A stretch of 64,000 nucleotides of DNA from Austwickia chelonae NBRC 105200 (GTDB lineage: Bacteria; Actinomycetota; Actinomycetes; Actinomycetales; Dermatophilaceae). The notes beneath the pieces are model-generated. The model saw only the letters and a list, made by a program, of their open reading frames with translations, had not been told where the DNA came from and ran no database searches. Every line of letters starts with the position of its first letter. The first letter of the stretch is position 1. Shown here piece by piece: positions 19,533 to 27,503 of this stretch. Location: contig NZ_BAGZ01000002.1 of assembly GCF_000298175.1 (NCBI RefSeq), positions 1-64,000 of the forward strand. The letters are read 5' to 3'. Made by a program: the position numbers and the translations under genes.

Positions 19533-22343
19533 TCAGCGGGTCTGGACGAAGACCGCCACAGTACGGGCCGGGACGTGGGCGGCGCCGGCGGCCCGGTCCC
19601 AGGTGGCTTTCCGCACGACGGGGTCGGTTCCTGCCGCCTGGATCGGACTGAGCGACGCCGCCTGGCCTGCCATGCCGGGGACGGCCTGGCGGACCGGTGC
19701 GGGAGTGGAGTTGAAGACGACCACGATCCCACGTAGGCGGGGGTCGACGGGGGCGCCGCGGGTGTCGTCCAGACGCATCGCGATGACGCCGGGAACAGCT
19801 GAGGCGGTGCCCGAGGCCGGGAAGCTCAGTTTGGCCTTGACGGCGTCGGCGCTCCCCAGCCGAAAGAGCGGGGTGGAGTGGCGCAGTCGGAGGAGGTCCT
19901 GGGCGGCTGCGGCTGCTGCGCGGATGTCCTGCGGCGCGGGCTTGAGTCGGGGGTCGGCGAGCAGGGGTTTCTGGTACGGCCATTTGGCCTTGTTGTCCCC
20001 GGCCGGAGGCAGTCCTCGTCCGAAGCCGTTGTCCTGCATGGAGAAGTCGAGCAGGTTGAACCAGTCGCCACTGTTGTAGCTGTTGCGGTCCAGGCTCTTG
20101 CTGCGCAGGAGATCGGCTCCGGCATGCCAGAAGGAGATGCCTTGGGAGAACGCTGTCGTCGACAGGGCGAGGGTGTTCATCCGGATCCGGTCGGACATGG
20201 TCGTCGCCGGGTGCAGTTTGAGGGTCAGGGCGTCGAAGAGGGTTTCGTTGTCGTGGGCGTCGACGTAGGTCACTGTTTCGCCGGGTTGGTCGGCGTAGCC
20301 GGCTGGTTTCCCGTTGTAGTCGATTTTCGCCCCGGCGGTGGGTCGTCCGCTGGCCTGGCTGCGGAAGGTGTATCCGCGGAGGTTTCCGGCCAGGCCGAGT
20401 TGGATCAGATCGGTTTCGTGGCGTAGGCGGGCTGTTTGGGCTGCGGGGTCGCCGTTGGCTGGGGATCCGTTGGGAGCATCGGCCAGCCCGGTGGCGAATC
20501 CTTGTTTGCGCGGGTCGGCGTCGAAGGGTCCGCCGCCGCGGACGGCGTCCCGTAGGCGGTCGTTGAAGGTGGCGATGTCGGTGCCGCCGAGTTGTCCTTG
20601 GCTGGCTTGGACAAACCGGGCGTTGTCGGCGACCTCGCCGAAGTTCCATCCTTCGCCGTACAGGGTGATGGCGCGCCCGTCGATGCCGTCGGCGGCCGGC
20701 GTGAGCCGGTTCAAGGCTGTCCGGACGGCTTTCATCGTAGAGACCGAGTGGTGGCCCATCAGGTCGAAGCGGAAACCGTCGACCTTGTAGTGCTTGGCCC
20801 AGCTCACGGTGGCGTCGACCATGAGCTTGTTCATCATGGCGTGTTCGGTGGCGGTGTTGGAGCAGCAGGTGGAGGTGGTGATCTTCCCTGTGGCGTCGAG
20901 GCGGTGGTAGTAGCCGGGCACGACCCTGTCGAGGACGGAGGGTGCTGCCTGCCCATGGGCTGCGGTGTGGTTGTAGACCTGGTCGAGGACGACGCGTAGG
21001 CCTGAGGCGTGCAGGCCGCCGACCATGGTGCGGAATTCGCGGATGCGCTGGGCGCCGTCGGCGTTCTGGGTGGATGAGGCGTAGGAGCCTTCAGGTGCAA
21101 GGAAATGGTATGGGTCGTAGCCCCAGTTGAAGGCGTCTTTCGCGGCGGTCTTCTGGAGGCAGCGTTGTTGCTCTTCGCTGTCGGCCGGGTAGCTTCGCAG
21201 GTCGCAGGGCGGGCGCTGTTGGGCGCTCTTGTTCTCGGGCACGGAGGTGATGTCGAAGGAGGGCAGCAGGTGCACCGTGTTGAGCCCGGCGGAGGCCAGG
21301 GCGCGCAGGTGTCGGGTGCCGTGGCCTTGGTCGGCGAAGGCGAGGTAGGTGCCGCGGTGGTTCGGGGGCACTTTCGCGTCGGAGGCGGAGAAGTCACGGA
21401 TGTGCAGCTCGTAGATCGACTGGTCGACGCTGCGGGTGAGTTTCGGGGGCCGGGCCTGTTTCCACTGTGCTGGGGCCAGTGCGGGGTCGGTCAGGTCGAC
21501 GACGACCGAGCGGGTCGAGTCGGGGGTGAGCGCGGTCGAGTAGGGGTCGGTCACCTGGTTGGTGCGGATCTTGCCGGTGGCCGGGTCGAGCACGTCGATC
21601 TCGTAGAGATAGCGGGCGTTCTTCCAGCTCACGGGCCCGCGGGCCGCCCAGGATCCATCGCTGTCCGGGGTCATGGCCGTACGGGTCGCGGTGGCTGTCG
21701 GGGCGTCGGCGGCGCTGCCGGCCGGCCAGGTCAGCAGGGTGACCTTGTGGGCGGTGGGCGCCCAGAGCCGAAGGGTCGGTCGGCCGGCGGACCAAGTCAC
21801 TCCGTATGAGTTCTGGACGGCTCGCCTGGCGTAGAGGGTGTCCAGGACGGGTGCGACCTGGGCTCCGGTTGCTGTGTGCAGCCGGGATCGGTCGTCGTGG
21901 AGGGTGACGGCGATCTGTCCTTTGAGAATGTTCCCCGCCTGGGTGGCCAGTGCGGCCGGAGCTTTCAACGCCAGGTAGTCCTTGAGGTGCGGGTGGGTGG
22001 TGAGCACTGACGCAGGTAGGCCTGTCTTCTGCCAGGTCAGGTCGTAGCTGGCGGGCGCGTTCAGGGTGTTTCCGGTACGAGTGATCCCGCCGCGCGGTGA
22101 ACTGTGCAACCGCCAGGTGAGTTTGGCCGGGGTGTGCCCTGCGGGGAGTGCCTTGGCCGGCCAGGCGAGGAGATCGGGTGCGACCCAGACTGCTTTGGCC
22201 GTGCTCAGGTCGATGTCGCCGGACGTGGTCGAGGTGGCCGGGGCGGTGGCCACGGCTGTGAGGGGCCCGGCGGCAGCGGTGGGCGTCCCGGTCAGGGTCA
22301 GTGAAAGGGCGGCGAGGACGGCGATAGGGGCAGGACTCTTCAT
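19533..22343 (-). CDS. Secreted pullulanase-type debranching enzyme (GH13)
   Basis: 936 aa. The N-terminus is a signal peptide (MKSPAPIAVLAALSLTLTG, then AAA|GP), so it acts outside the cell. An N-terminal pullulanase domain (AKAVWVAPDLLAWP), a CBM48-like module (WAPTAHKVTLLTWP) and a large GH13 barrel follow, with DQVYNHT, nucleophile in VDGFRFDLMGHHS, acid in LYGEGWNFGE and YVDAHDNETLFD. The C-terminus is a beta domain. It should cleave alpha-1,6 bonds of pullulan, starch or glycogen. AGGAG stands six bases before the ATG at 22343. It lies between glgP and glgE, where the usual actinobacterial order lacks it. No sortase or cell-wall anchor is seen. Confidence 0.93.
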   Translation of the reverse strand: MKSPAPIAVLAALSLTLTGTPTAAAGPLTAVATAPATSTTSGDIDLSTAKAVWVAPDLLAWPAKALPAGHTPAKLTWRLHSSPRGGITRTGNTLNAPASYDLTWQKTGLPASVLTTHPHLKDYLALKAPAALATQAGNILKGQIAVTLHDDRSRLHTATGAQVAPVLDTLYARRAVQNSYGVTWSAGRPTLRLWAPTAHKVTLLTWPAGSAADAPTATATRTAMTPDSDGSWAARGPVSWKNARYLYEIDVLDPATGKIRTNQVTDPYSTALTPDSTRSVVVDLTDPALAPAQWKQARPPKLTRSVDQSIYELHIRDFSASDAKVPPNHRGTYLAFADQGHGTRHLRALASAGLNTVHLLPSFDITSVPENKSAQQRPPCDLRSYPADSEEQQRCLQKTAAKDAFNWGYDPYHFLAPEGSYASSTQNADGAQRIREFRTMVGGLHASGLRVVLDQVYNHTAAHGQAAPSVLDRVVPGYYHRLDATGKITTSTCCSNTATEHAMMNKLMVDATVSWAKHYKVDGFRFDLMGHHSVSTMKAVRTALNRLTPAADGIDGRAITLYGEGWNFGEVADNARFVQASQGQLGGTDIATFNDRLRDAVRGGGPFDADPRKQGFATGLADAPNGSPANGDPAAQTARLRHETDLIQLGLAGNLRGYTFRSQASGRPTAGAKIDYNGKPAGYADQPGETVTYVDAHDNETLFDALTLKLHPATTMSDRIRMNTLALSTTAFSQGISFWHAGADLLRSKSLDRNSYNSGDWFNLLDFSMQDNGFGRGLPPAGDNKAKWPYQKPLLADPRLKPAPQDIRAAAAAAQDLLRLRHSTPLFRLGSADAVKAKLSFPASGTASAVPGVIAMRLDDTRGAPVDPRLRGIVVVFNSTPAPVRQAVPGMAGQAASLSPIQAAGTDPVVRKATWDRAAGAAHVPARTVAVFVQTR

Positions 22344-22858
22344 GGCGACTCCTGGGGCGGGTGTCGAGAAGGCCTCCGCGTCTCCGCTGGTGTGCGTGGA
22401 GAGCACCGGGTGGGCAGGCCTCTGCACGAAGACTATCCGGGTAGGGCCCCGCACACACTCCTTCTGCAAGAAATTTCAGAATTTTGTTGCAGAGGCTGGG
22501 GCACCCCGTCGGGCAGGAGATGCCAACACCACTCCCCGTTGCTATTTGATTCCGCCACCCATCGGTTCTCTGCATCGTGTCTCATAGCAGCCCTGTGCCG
22601 GGTAGGCGGTATCTTCATCCTCATCTTCGACAAGCCTCGCCAACGTTTATCGCGTTCCTTTATCTGGCCGCCTCTGGCACTGCTGCGCTCTTATGCACAC
22701 TGACCCCCTGTTTCATTGCGGGCGCCAGTTCACAAAAAGGGGTGTCAGTTCATGAAACGAGCAGCAGGCGACTGTCCACCTCCCAGTGCCAACCGGTCTG
22801 TCGACAACACTTCCTCACTGCGCTCGACCGACATTCAATCGGGTTTTCCGGAGACGGT
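22344..22858. other. Intergenic region upstream of pullulanase
   Basis: 515 bases, visibly less G+C-rich than its surroundings, with T/A-rich stretches near 22465-22490 and 22620-22760. It contains the pullulanase operator candidate. ORFs reading through it do not look like proteins. GTTCACAAAA and GTTCATGAAA near 22728-22757 form a loose direct repeat. Confidence 0.4.
22463..22493. promoter_or_regulatory. Inverted repeat upstream of the pullulanase gene; sugar-operon operator candidate
   Basis: TCTGCAA (22463-22469) and TTGCAGA (22487-22493) flank an A+T-rich 17-base centre with GAAATTTC. It lies about 120 bases before the pullulanase start. The half-sites resemble those of LacI/GalR-type maltose regulators in actinobacteria, but no such regulator is encoded in this window. 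Confidence 0.4.
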
Positions 22859-23347
22859 TCACACCACTCCGAGGCTCCTGTTGATGCCATTCAAAAGCAA
22901 GGCATGAGAGCGCATAACTCCATATCGCCCCGGGCCTTTGATCAAGTATTCCCAATCAAGGTTTCCAGGGTCATCCGACTGTGGGCTCTGTTCTTCCACT
23001 GCGTCGAGAGTGGAATCGAGCATGGCAAGAATACTGGACACTGTCATGGCTTCATCGGGTGAGAGGTCGACATCGAACCTAGGAAAACTCGCGTCCGTCA
23101 GCTCCGGGGCCGACTCGACGACGCTGTAGTGGGGCACCTCGCCTTGCGATGCGGCCGCGAACGTCCAGAAATAGACACCCTCGAACAGGGTCTCGATCTC
23201 CTCGTCGGACATGACCTCCTCCGATATCTCTCTGCCGGTGGCGCCGCAAAATGCTCTCTCTTGAGCTGTCACGAGGATGCTCCACGCCCGTGTCAGCCTA
23301 TGCCAGAATCCATTCTTAAAGGCAGCTTCGAGTAGATACACCGGCAT
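22859..23347 (-). CDS. Hypothetical protein in an A+T-richer island
   Basis: 162 aa, acidic and soluble, with no signal peptide or membrane segment: FKNGFWHRLTRAWSILVTAQ, then YFWTFAAASQGEVPHYSVVES and an acidic C-terminal half with LSPDEAMTVSSILAMLDSTL. No family recognised. Codon composition is visibly less G+C-rich than the neighbours, which suggests later acquisition. The start is uncertain: the ATG at 23347 has a poor ribosome binding site, while an internal ATG at 23212 is preceded by GGAGGAGGTC and would give 117 aa. The compact size and acidity would suit an immunity or antitoxin-like role, but no partner is adjacent. Confidence 0.55.
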   Translation of the reverse strand: MPVYLLEAAFKNGFWHRLTRAWSILVTAQERAFCGATGREISEEVMSDEEIETLFEGVYFWTFAAASQGEVPHYSVVESAPELTDASFPRFDVDLSPDEAMTVSSILAMLDSTLDAVEEQSPQSDDPGNLDWEYLIKGPGRYGVMRSHALLLNGINRSLGVV

Positions 23348-23719
23348 ACCCGGATGGTCGAGAGAATAGGTTCCGATTCGAGCCGAGAAGAGAAATTCTC
23401 AATACAACGAACATTGGCGCCCCCACTCACACCGTGGCACATCATCTTATCGGCGTGAGATCTTTTCAAAGTAAAAAATTCTTTCCCCGCTTTGCAGCTC
23501 ACTCCCACGTGGCGCCCCGAAGTTACCCGTCTCCGGTGACACCGCTGCTCGTCGACCGGACCTGACATGATGCCGTCCTCCCCTCGACCGGCAGCGTTGA
23601 CCCAGCCATCACCCCGCCTTCGAGCCCTGACGAAAACCACAGAACGCCAAGCCCGGACAACTCGTCGCCTTCCGGACGCCAACCGTGACACCCAGGTGCA
23701 TCAACCCCCAGGTAACCGA
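23348..23719. other. Intergenic region upstream of glgE
   Basis: About 370 bases. The first 130 (to about 23490) are A+T-rich and probably carry the promoter of the hypothetical gene; the remainder is G+C-rich. No convincing coding sequence is seen. Confidence 0.4.
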
Positions 23720-23725
23720 TAGCGT
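23720..23725 (+). promoter_or_regulatory. -10 hexamer TAGCGT, leaderless-type, for the glgE operon
   Basis: TAGCGT, then six bases (CGAACT), then the GTG start of glgE at 23732. No Shine-Dalgarno sequence is seen. Confidence 0.5.
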
Positions 23726-23731
23726 CGAACT

Positions 23732-25786
23732 GTGACCGAGACATCGTCCGTGCCAGAAACGAACCGTCCCATCGTCCCGGCCCGTGTCGGACGCCCCATC
23801 GGGAGAATCCCCGTCATCGACGTCCAACCCACCCTCGACGGCGGTGCCTGGCCCGTGATCTCCGTCGTCGACGAAGATTTCCTCGTCACCGCCACCGTCT
23901 TCCGGGAAGGCCACGACGCCGTCAACGCCACCGTCGTCCTGACAGCCCCCGACGGCTCAACCCAGCAGCTCCCCATGACCTGCACCAACCCAGGGCTGAT
24001 GACCTGGGAATGCACCGTCAACGCCCACCAGACCGGACGTTGGACCTTCCGCGTCGAAGGCTGGAGCGACCCCTACGCCACCTGGGAACACGACGCCACC
24101 ATCAAGATCGAAGCCGGAGTCGACGTCGACCTCATGCTCGAGGAAGGGGCCCGCCTGCTCGAACGGGCCCGCACCCAACCACCCCGCCAGGCCTACGCCG
24201 TCGCCCTGCTCGACGCCGGGATCCGCCAGCTGCGCGACACCGGCCGCACCCCCACCGAACGCCTCGCCGGCGGACTCAGCGACGGCATCCGCACCGAACT
24301 GGGCCAACGCCCCATGCGGGAGATGATCTCCCCCTCCCCCGACTACCCGTGGCAGGTCGAACGCGAACGGGCCCTCTACGGAGCCTGGTACGAGATCTTC
24401 CCCCGCTCCGAAGGCTGCCGGTACGACGAAGAGACCGGCACCTGGACCACCGGCACACTGCGCACCGCCGCCCAACGGCTCCCGGCCATCGCCCGGATGG
24501 GTTTCGACGTCGTCTACCTCACCCCGGTGCACCCCATCGGCAGCATCAACCGCAAAGGACCGAACAACACCCTGGTCGCCGGGCCCCACGACCCAGGATC
24601 GCCCTACGCCATCGGCTCCAAGGACGGCGGCCACGACGCCATCGAACCCAGCCTGGGCACCTTCGAGGACTTCGACGCCTTCGTCCACGAAACCCACCGT
24701 CTCGGGATGGAAGTCGCCCTCGACATCGCTCTGCAGTGCGCGCCCGACCACCCCTGGGTGCACGAACACCCCGAATGGTTCACCACCCGCGCCGACGGCA
24801 CCATCGCCTACGCAGAGAATCCCCCCAAGAAGTACCAGGACATCTACCCCCTGAACTTCGACAACGACCCGGCAGGCATCTACGCCGAGATGCGGCGCGT
24901 CATCCAGGTATGGATCGACCACGGCGTGAAGATATTCAGGGTGGACAACCCCCACACCAAGCCGGTCGAATTCTGGCAGTGGATCATCGCCGATGTCGCC
25001 CAGGACCACCCGGACGTCATCTGGCTCGCCGAGGCCTTCACCAAACCCCCCATGATGAAGACCCTCGCCAAAGTGGGCTTCCAACAGAGCTACACCTACT
25101 ACACCTGGCGGAACGAACGCGCCGAACTCCAGGAGTACTGCGAAGAACTCGCCGGGGAAAGCGCGTCCTACATGCGGCCCAGCTTCTGGCCCACCACACA
25201 TGACATCCTCACCCCGTACATGCAGTACGGCGGCCCCACCGCGTGGAAGCTCCGAGCCGCGCTGGCCGCCTTCCTCGTCCCCACCTACGGGATCTACGCC
25301 GGCTACGAACTCCTCGAATCGGTGCCGCGCCCCGGCGTCGAGGAACAGATCGACAACGAGAAGTACCAGTTCAAGGACCGGCGCTGGCGCGACTACGAAC
25401 CCGGCGGACCCAAAGCCGGTGAACTGTGGATGGCCGACTACCTGACCCGGATCAACGAGATCCGCCGCAACCACCCGGCACTGCACCGGCTGCGCAATCT
25501 CACCTTCCACAGCGCCGACGACCCCGAGGACATCCTCGTCTTCTCCAAACGGCGCCGGGAGAACGGCCGGGACGACGTCGTCATCGTCGTCGCCAATCTC
25601 AACCCCCACATGACCCGGGAGACCTGGCTCCAGCTCGACATGGAAGCGCTCGGACTGGGCCCCCAGGACCGCTTCATCGCCGAAGACCTGATCAGCGAAT
25701 GGTGTTGGCAGTGGGACTCCCACCCGTACGTGAAACTCGGCCCGCACGACGAACCCGTCCACGTCATCACCGTCCGGAGGCTCTGA
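23732..25786 (+). CDS. glgE: Alpha-1,4-glucan:maltose-1-phosphate maltosyltransferase GlgE
   Basis: Extends alpha-1,4-glucan by two glucose units from maltose-1-phosphate. 684 aa: N-terminal beta domain (PVIDVQPTLDGGAWPV), a helical dimer region, then a GH13_3 barrel with YFTPVHP-like VYLTPVHPIGSINRKG, nucleophile Asp405 in IFRVDNPHTKP, acid in WLAEAFTKPPMM, and a C-terminal beta domain. Length agrees with M. tuberculosis GlgE. First gene of a three-gene operon; treS starts one base after its stop. Its substrate is made by the maltokinase encoded two genes on. Confidence 0.96.
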   Translation: MTETSSVPETNRPIVPARVGRPIGRIPVIDVQPTLDGGAWPVISVVDEDFLVTATVFREGHDAVNATVVLTAPDGSTQQLPMTCTNPGLMTWECTVNAHQTGRWTFRVEGWSDPYATWEHDATIKIEAGVDVDLMLEEGARLLERARTQPPRQAYAVALLDAGIRQLRDTGRTPTERLAGGLSDGIRTELGQRPMREMISPSPDYPWQVERERALYGAWYEIFPRSEGCRYDEETGTWTTGTLRTAAQRLPAIARMGFDVVYLTPVHPIGSINRKGPNNTLVAGPHDPGSPYAIGSKDGGHDAIEPSLGTFEDFDAFVHETHRLGMEVALDIALQCAPDHPWVHEHPEWFTTRADGTIAYAENPPKKYQDIYPLNFDNDPAGIYAEMRRVIQVWIDHGVKIFRVDNPHTKPVEFWQWIIADVAQDHPDVIWLAEAFTKPPMMKTLAKVGFQQSYTYYTWRNERAELQEYCEELAGESASYMRPSFWPTTHDILTPYMQYGGPTAWKLRAALAAFLVPTYGIYAGYELLESVPRPGVEEQIDNEKYQFKDRRWRDYEPGGPKAGELWMADYLTRINEIRRNHPALHRLRNLTFHSADDPEDILVFSKRRRENGRDDVVIVVANLNPHMTRETWLQLDMEALGLGPQDRFIAEDLISEWCWQWDSHPYVKLGPHDEPVHVITVRRL

Positions 25787-25787
25787 C

Positions 25788-27503
25788 ATGCACGGTCTCA
25801 ACCTCACCCAGCCCGGGCTGCGCCACGACCCGGACTGGTACAAGACGGCCGTCTTCTACGAAGTGCTCGTCCGCGCCTTCGCCGACTCCAAAGGCAGCGG
25901 CTCCGGCGACTTCACCGGACTGATCGGCAAACTCGACTACCTGCAATGGCTCGGCGTCGACTGCCTGTGGCTGCCCCCGTTCTACGCCTCCCCGCTGCGC
26001 GACGGCGGCTACGACATCAGCGACTACACCGCCGTCCTCCCCGAGTTCGGCACCCTCCCGGAATTCACCGAACTGGTCAGCCAGGCCCACGCCCGAGGCA
26101 TCCGCATCATCACCGACCTGGTGATGAACCACACCAGCGACCAACACCCCTGGTTCCAGGCCTCCCGCTCCGACCCCGACGGCCCCTACGGAGACTTCTA
26201 CGTCTGGTCCGACGACGACACCAAGTACGCCGAAGCCCGGATCATCTTCGTCGACACCGAGGTCTCCAACTGGACCTTCGACCCCGTACGCCGCCAGTTC
26301 TTCTGGCACCGCTTCTTCTCCCACCAACCGGACCTCAACTTCGAGAACCCCGCCGTGCAAGACGCCATGTTCGACACCGTCCGCTTCTGGATGGACCTGG
26401 GCATCGACGGCTTCCGACTCGACGCGGTGCCCTACCTGTTCGAAGAAGAAGGCCACAACGGGGAGAACCACCCGAAGACCCACGAATTCCTCGCCCGGCT
26501 ACGGACCATGGTCGACACCGAATACCCCGGACGGATCCTGCTGGCCGAGGCCAACCAGATGCCCAGCGAGGTCGTCGACTACTTCGGCACCGACGAAGAA
26601 CCCGAATGCCAGATGTGCTTCCACTTCCCGGTGATGCCACGGCTCTACTACGCCCTACGCGCCGAGAAAGCCGCACCCATCATCGACGTCCTCAACGACA
26701 CCCCCGCCGTCCCCGGCGGCGGCCAGTGGGGGACCTTCCTGCGCAACCACGACGAACTCACCCTGGAGATGGTCTCCCCGGAGGAACGCACCGCCATGTA
26801 CGGCTGGTACGCCCCCGACCCCCGGATGCGGGCCAATGTCGGTATCCGCCGCCGGCTCTCCCCACTGCTGGACAACAGCCGCGCCGAGGTCGAACTGATC
26901 CACGCGCTGCTCCTGTCCCTGCCCGGCAGCCCCTGCCTCTACTACGGCGACGAGATCGGCATGGGGGACAACATCTGGTTGGACGACCGCGACGCCGTCC
27001 GCACCCCCATGCAGTGGACCCCCGACCGTAATGCCGGTTTCTCCAGCGCCGACCCCGGCAAGCTCTACCTGCCGGTGATCCAGTCGCTCGTCTACCACCA
27101 CAACAACGTGAACGTGGAAGCGCAGGTCGCGTCGAGCAGCTCGCTGCTCCACTGGCTACGCGCCATGCTGCAGATCAGGTCCCAACATCCCGTCTTCGGG
27201 CTGGGGATCTTCTCCCTGCGCGACTGCGACAACGAAGCCGTGCTGGCCTTCACCCGCACCCTGGAAGCCGACCCCTCCCAAGGACGGGAGGAGAACGTCC
27301 ACGTGCTCTGCCTGCACAATCTGTCCAGTCGGCCCCAGGCCGGCACGGTGCACCTGCCCGAACGACTGGCCGGGGCCAAGGCCCGAGACCTGTTCGGCGG
27401 TTCCGGATTCCCCGGAGTCACCGAGGACGCCACCTACCGGTTCACGGTGGGTTCCCGGGACTTCTTCTGGCTGTCACTACAGGAGCGTGAACACGATGGC
27501 TGA
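25788..27503 (+). CDS. treS: Trehalose synthase / maltose alpha-D-glucosyltransferase TreS
   Basis: Interconverts trehalose and maltose and so feeds maltose to the maltokinase. 571 aa GH13_16 protein: [29 protein letters not shown], nucleophile Asp212 in [14 protein letters not shown], acid Glu254 in LLAEANQMP, and [12 protein letters not shown]. Length is typical of the stand-alone enzyme; here the maltokinase is not fused to TreS as it is in some bacteria. The start lies one base after glgE, and its 3' end overlaps the next gene by eight bases, so all three are translationally linked. Confidence 0.96.
   Translation: MHGLNLTQPGLRHDPDWYKTAVFYEVLVRAFADSKGSGSGDFTGLIGKLDYLQWLGVDCLWLPPFYASPLRDGGYDISDYTAVLPEFGTLPEFTELVSQAHARGIRIITDLVMNHTSDQHPWFQASRSDPDGPYGDFYVWSDDDTKYAEARIIFVDTEVSNWTFDPVRRQFFWHRFFSHQPDLNFENPAVQDAMFDTVRFWMDLGIDGFRLDAVPYLFEEEGHNGENHPKTHEFLARLRTMVDTEYPGRILLAEANQMPSEVVDYFGTDEEPECQMCFHFPVMPRLYYALRAEKAAPIIDVLNDTPAVPGGGQWGTFLRNHDELTLEMVSPEERTAMYGWYAPDPRMRANVGIRRRLSPLLDNSRAEVELIHALLLSLPGSPCLYYGDEIGMGDNIWLDDRDAVRTPMQWTPDRNAGFSSADPGKLYLPVIQSLVYHHNNVNVEAQVASSSSLLHWLRAMLQIRSQHPVFGLGIFSLRDCDNEAVLAFTRTLEADPSQGREENVHVLCLHNLSSRPQAGTVHLPERLAGAKARDLFGGSGFPGVTEDATYRFTVGSRDFFWLSLQEREHDG

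Noticed and set aside
22577-23062. Plus-strand frames over 22.6-23.1 kb as small genes
   Set aside because: No codon bias, no ribosome binding site, and they overlap the better-supported minus-strand gene.
23957-25843. Minus-strand frame opposite glgE
   Set aside because: Gly/Val/Asp-rich shadow translation; GlgE reads the other strand with all family motifs.
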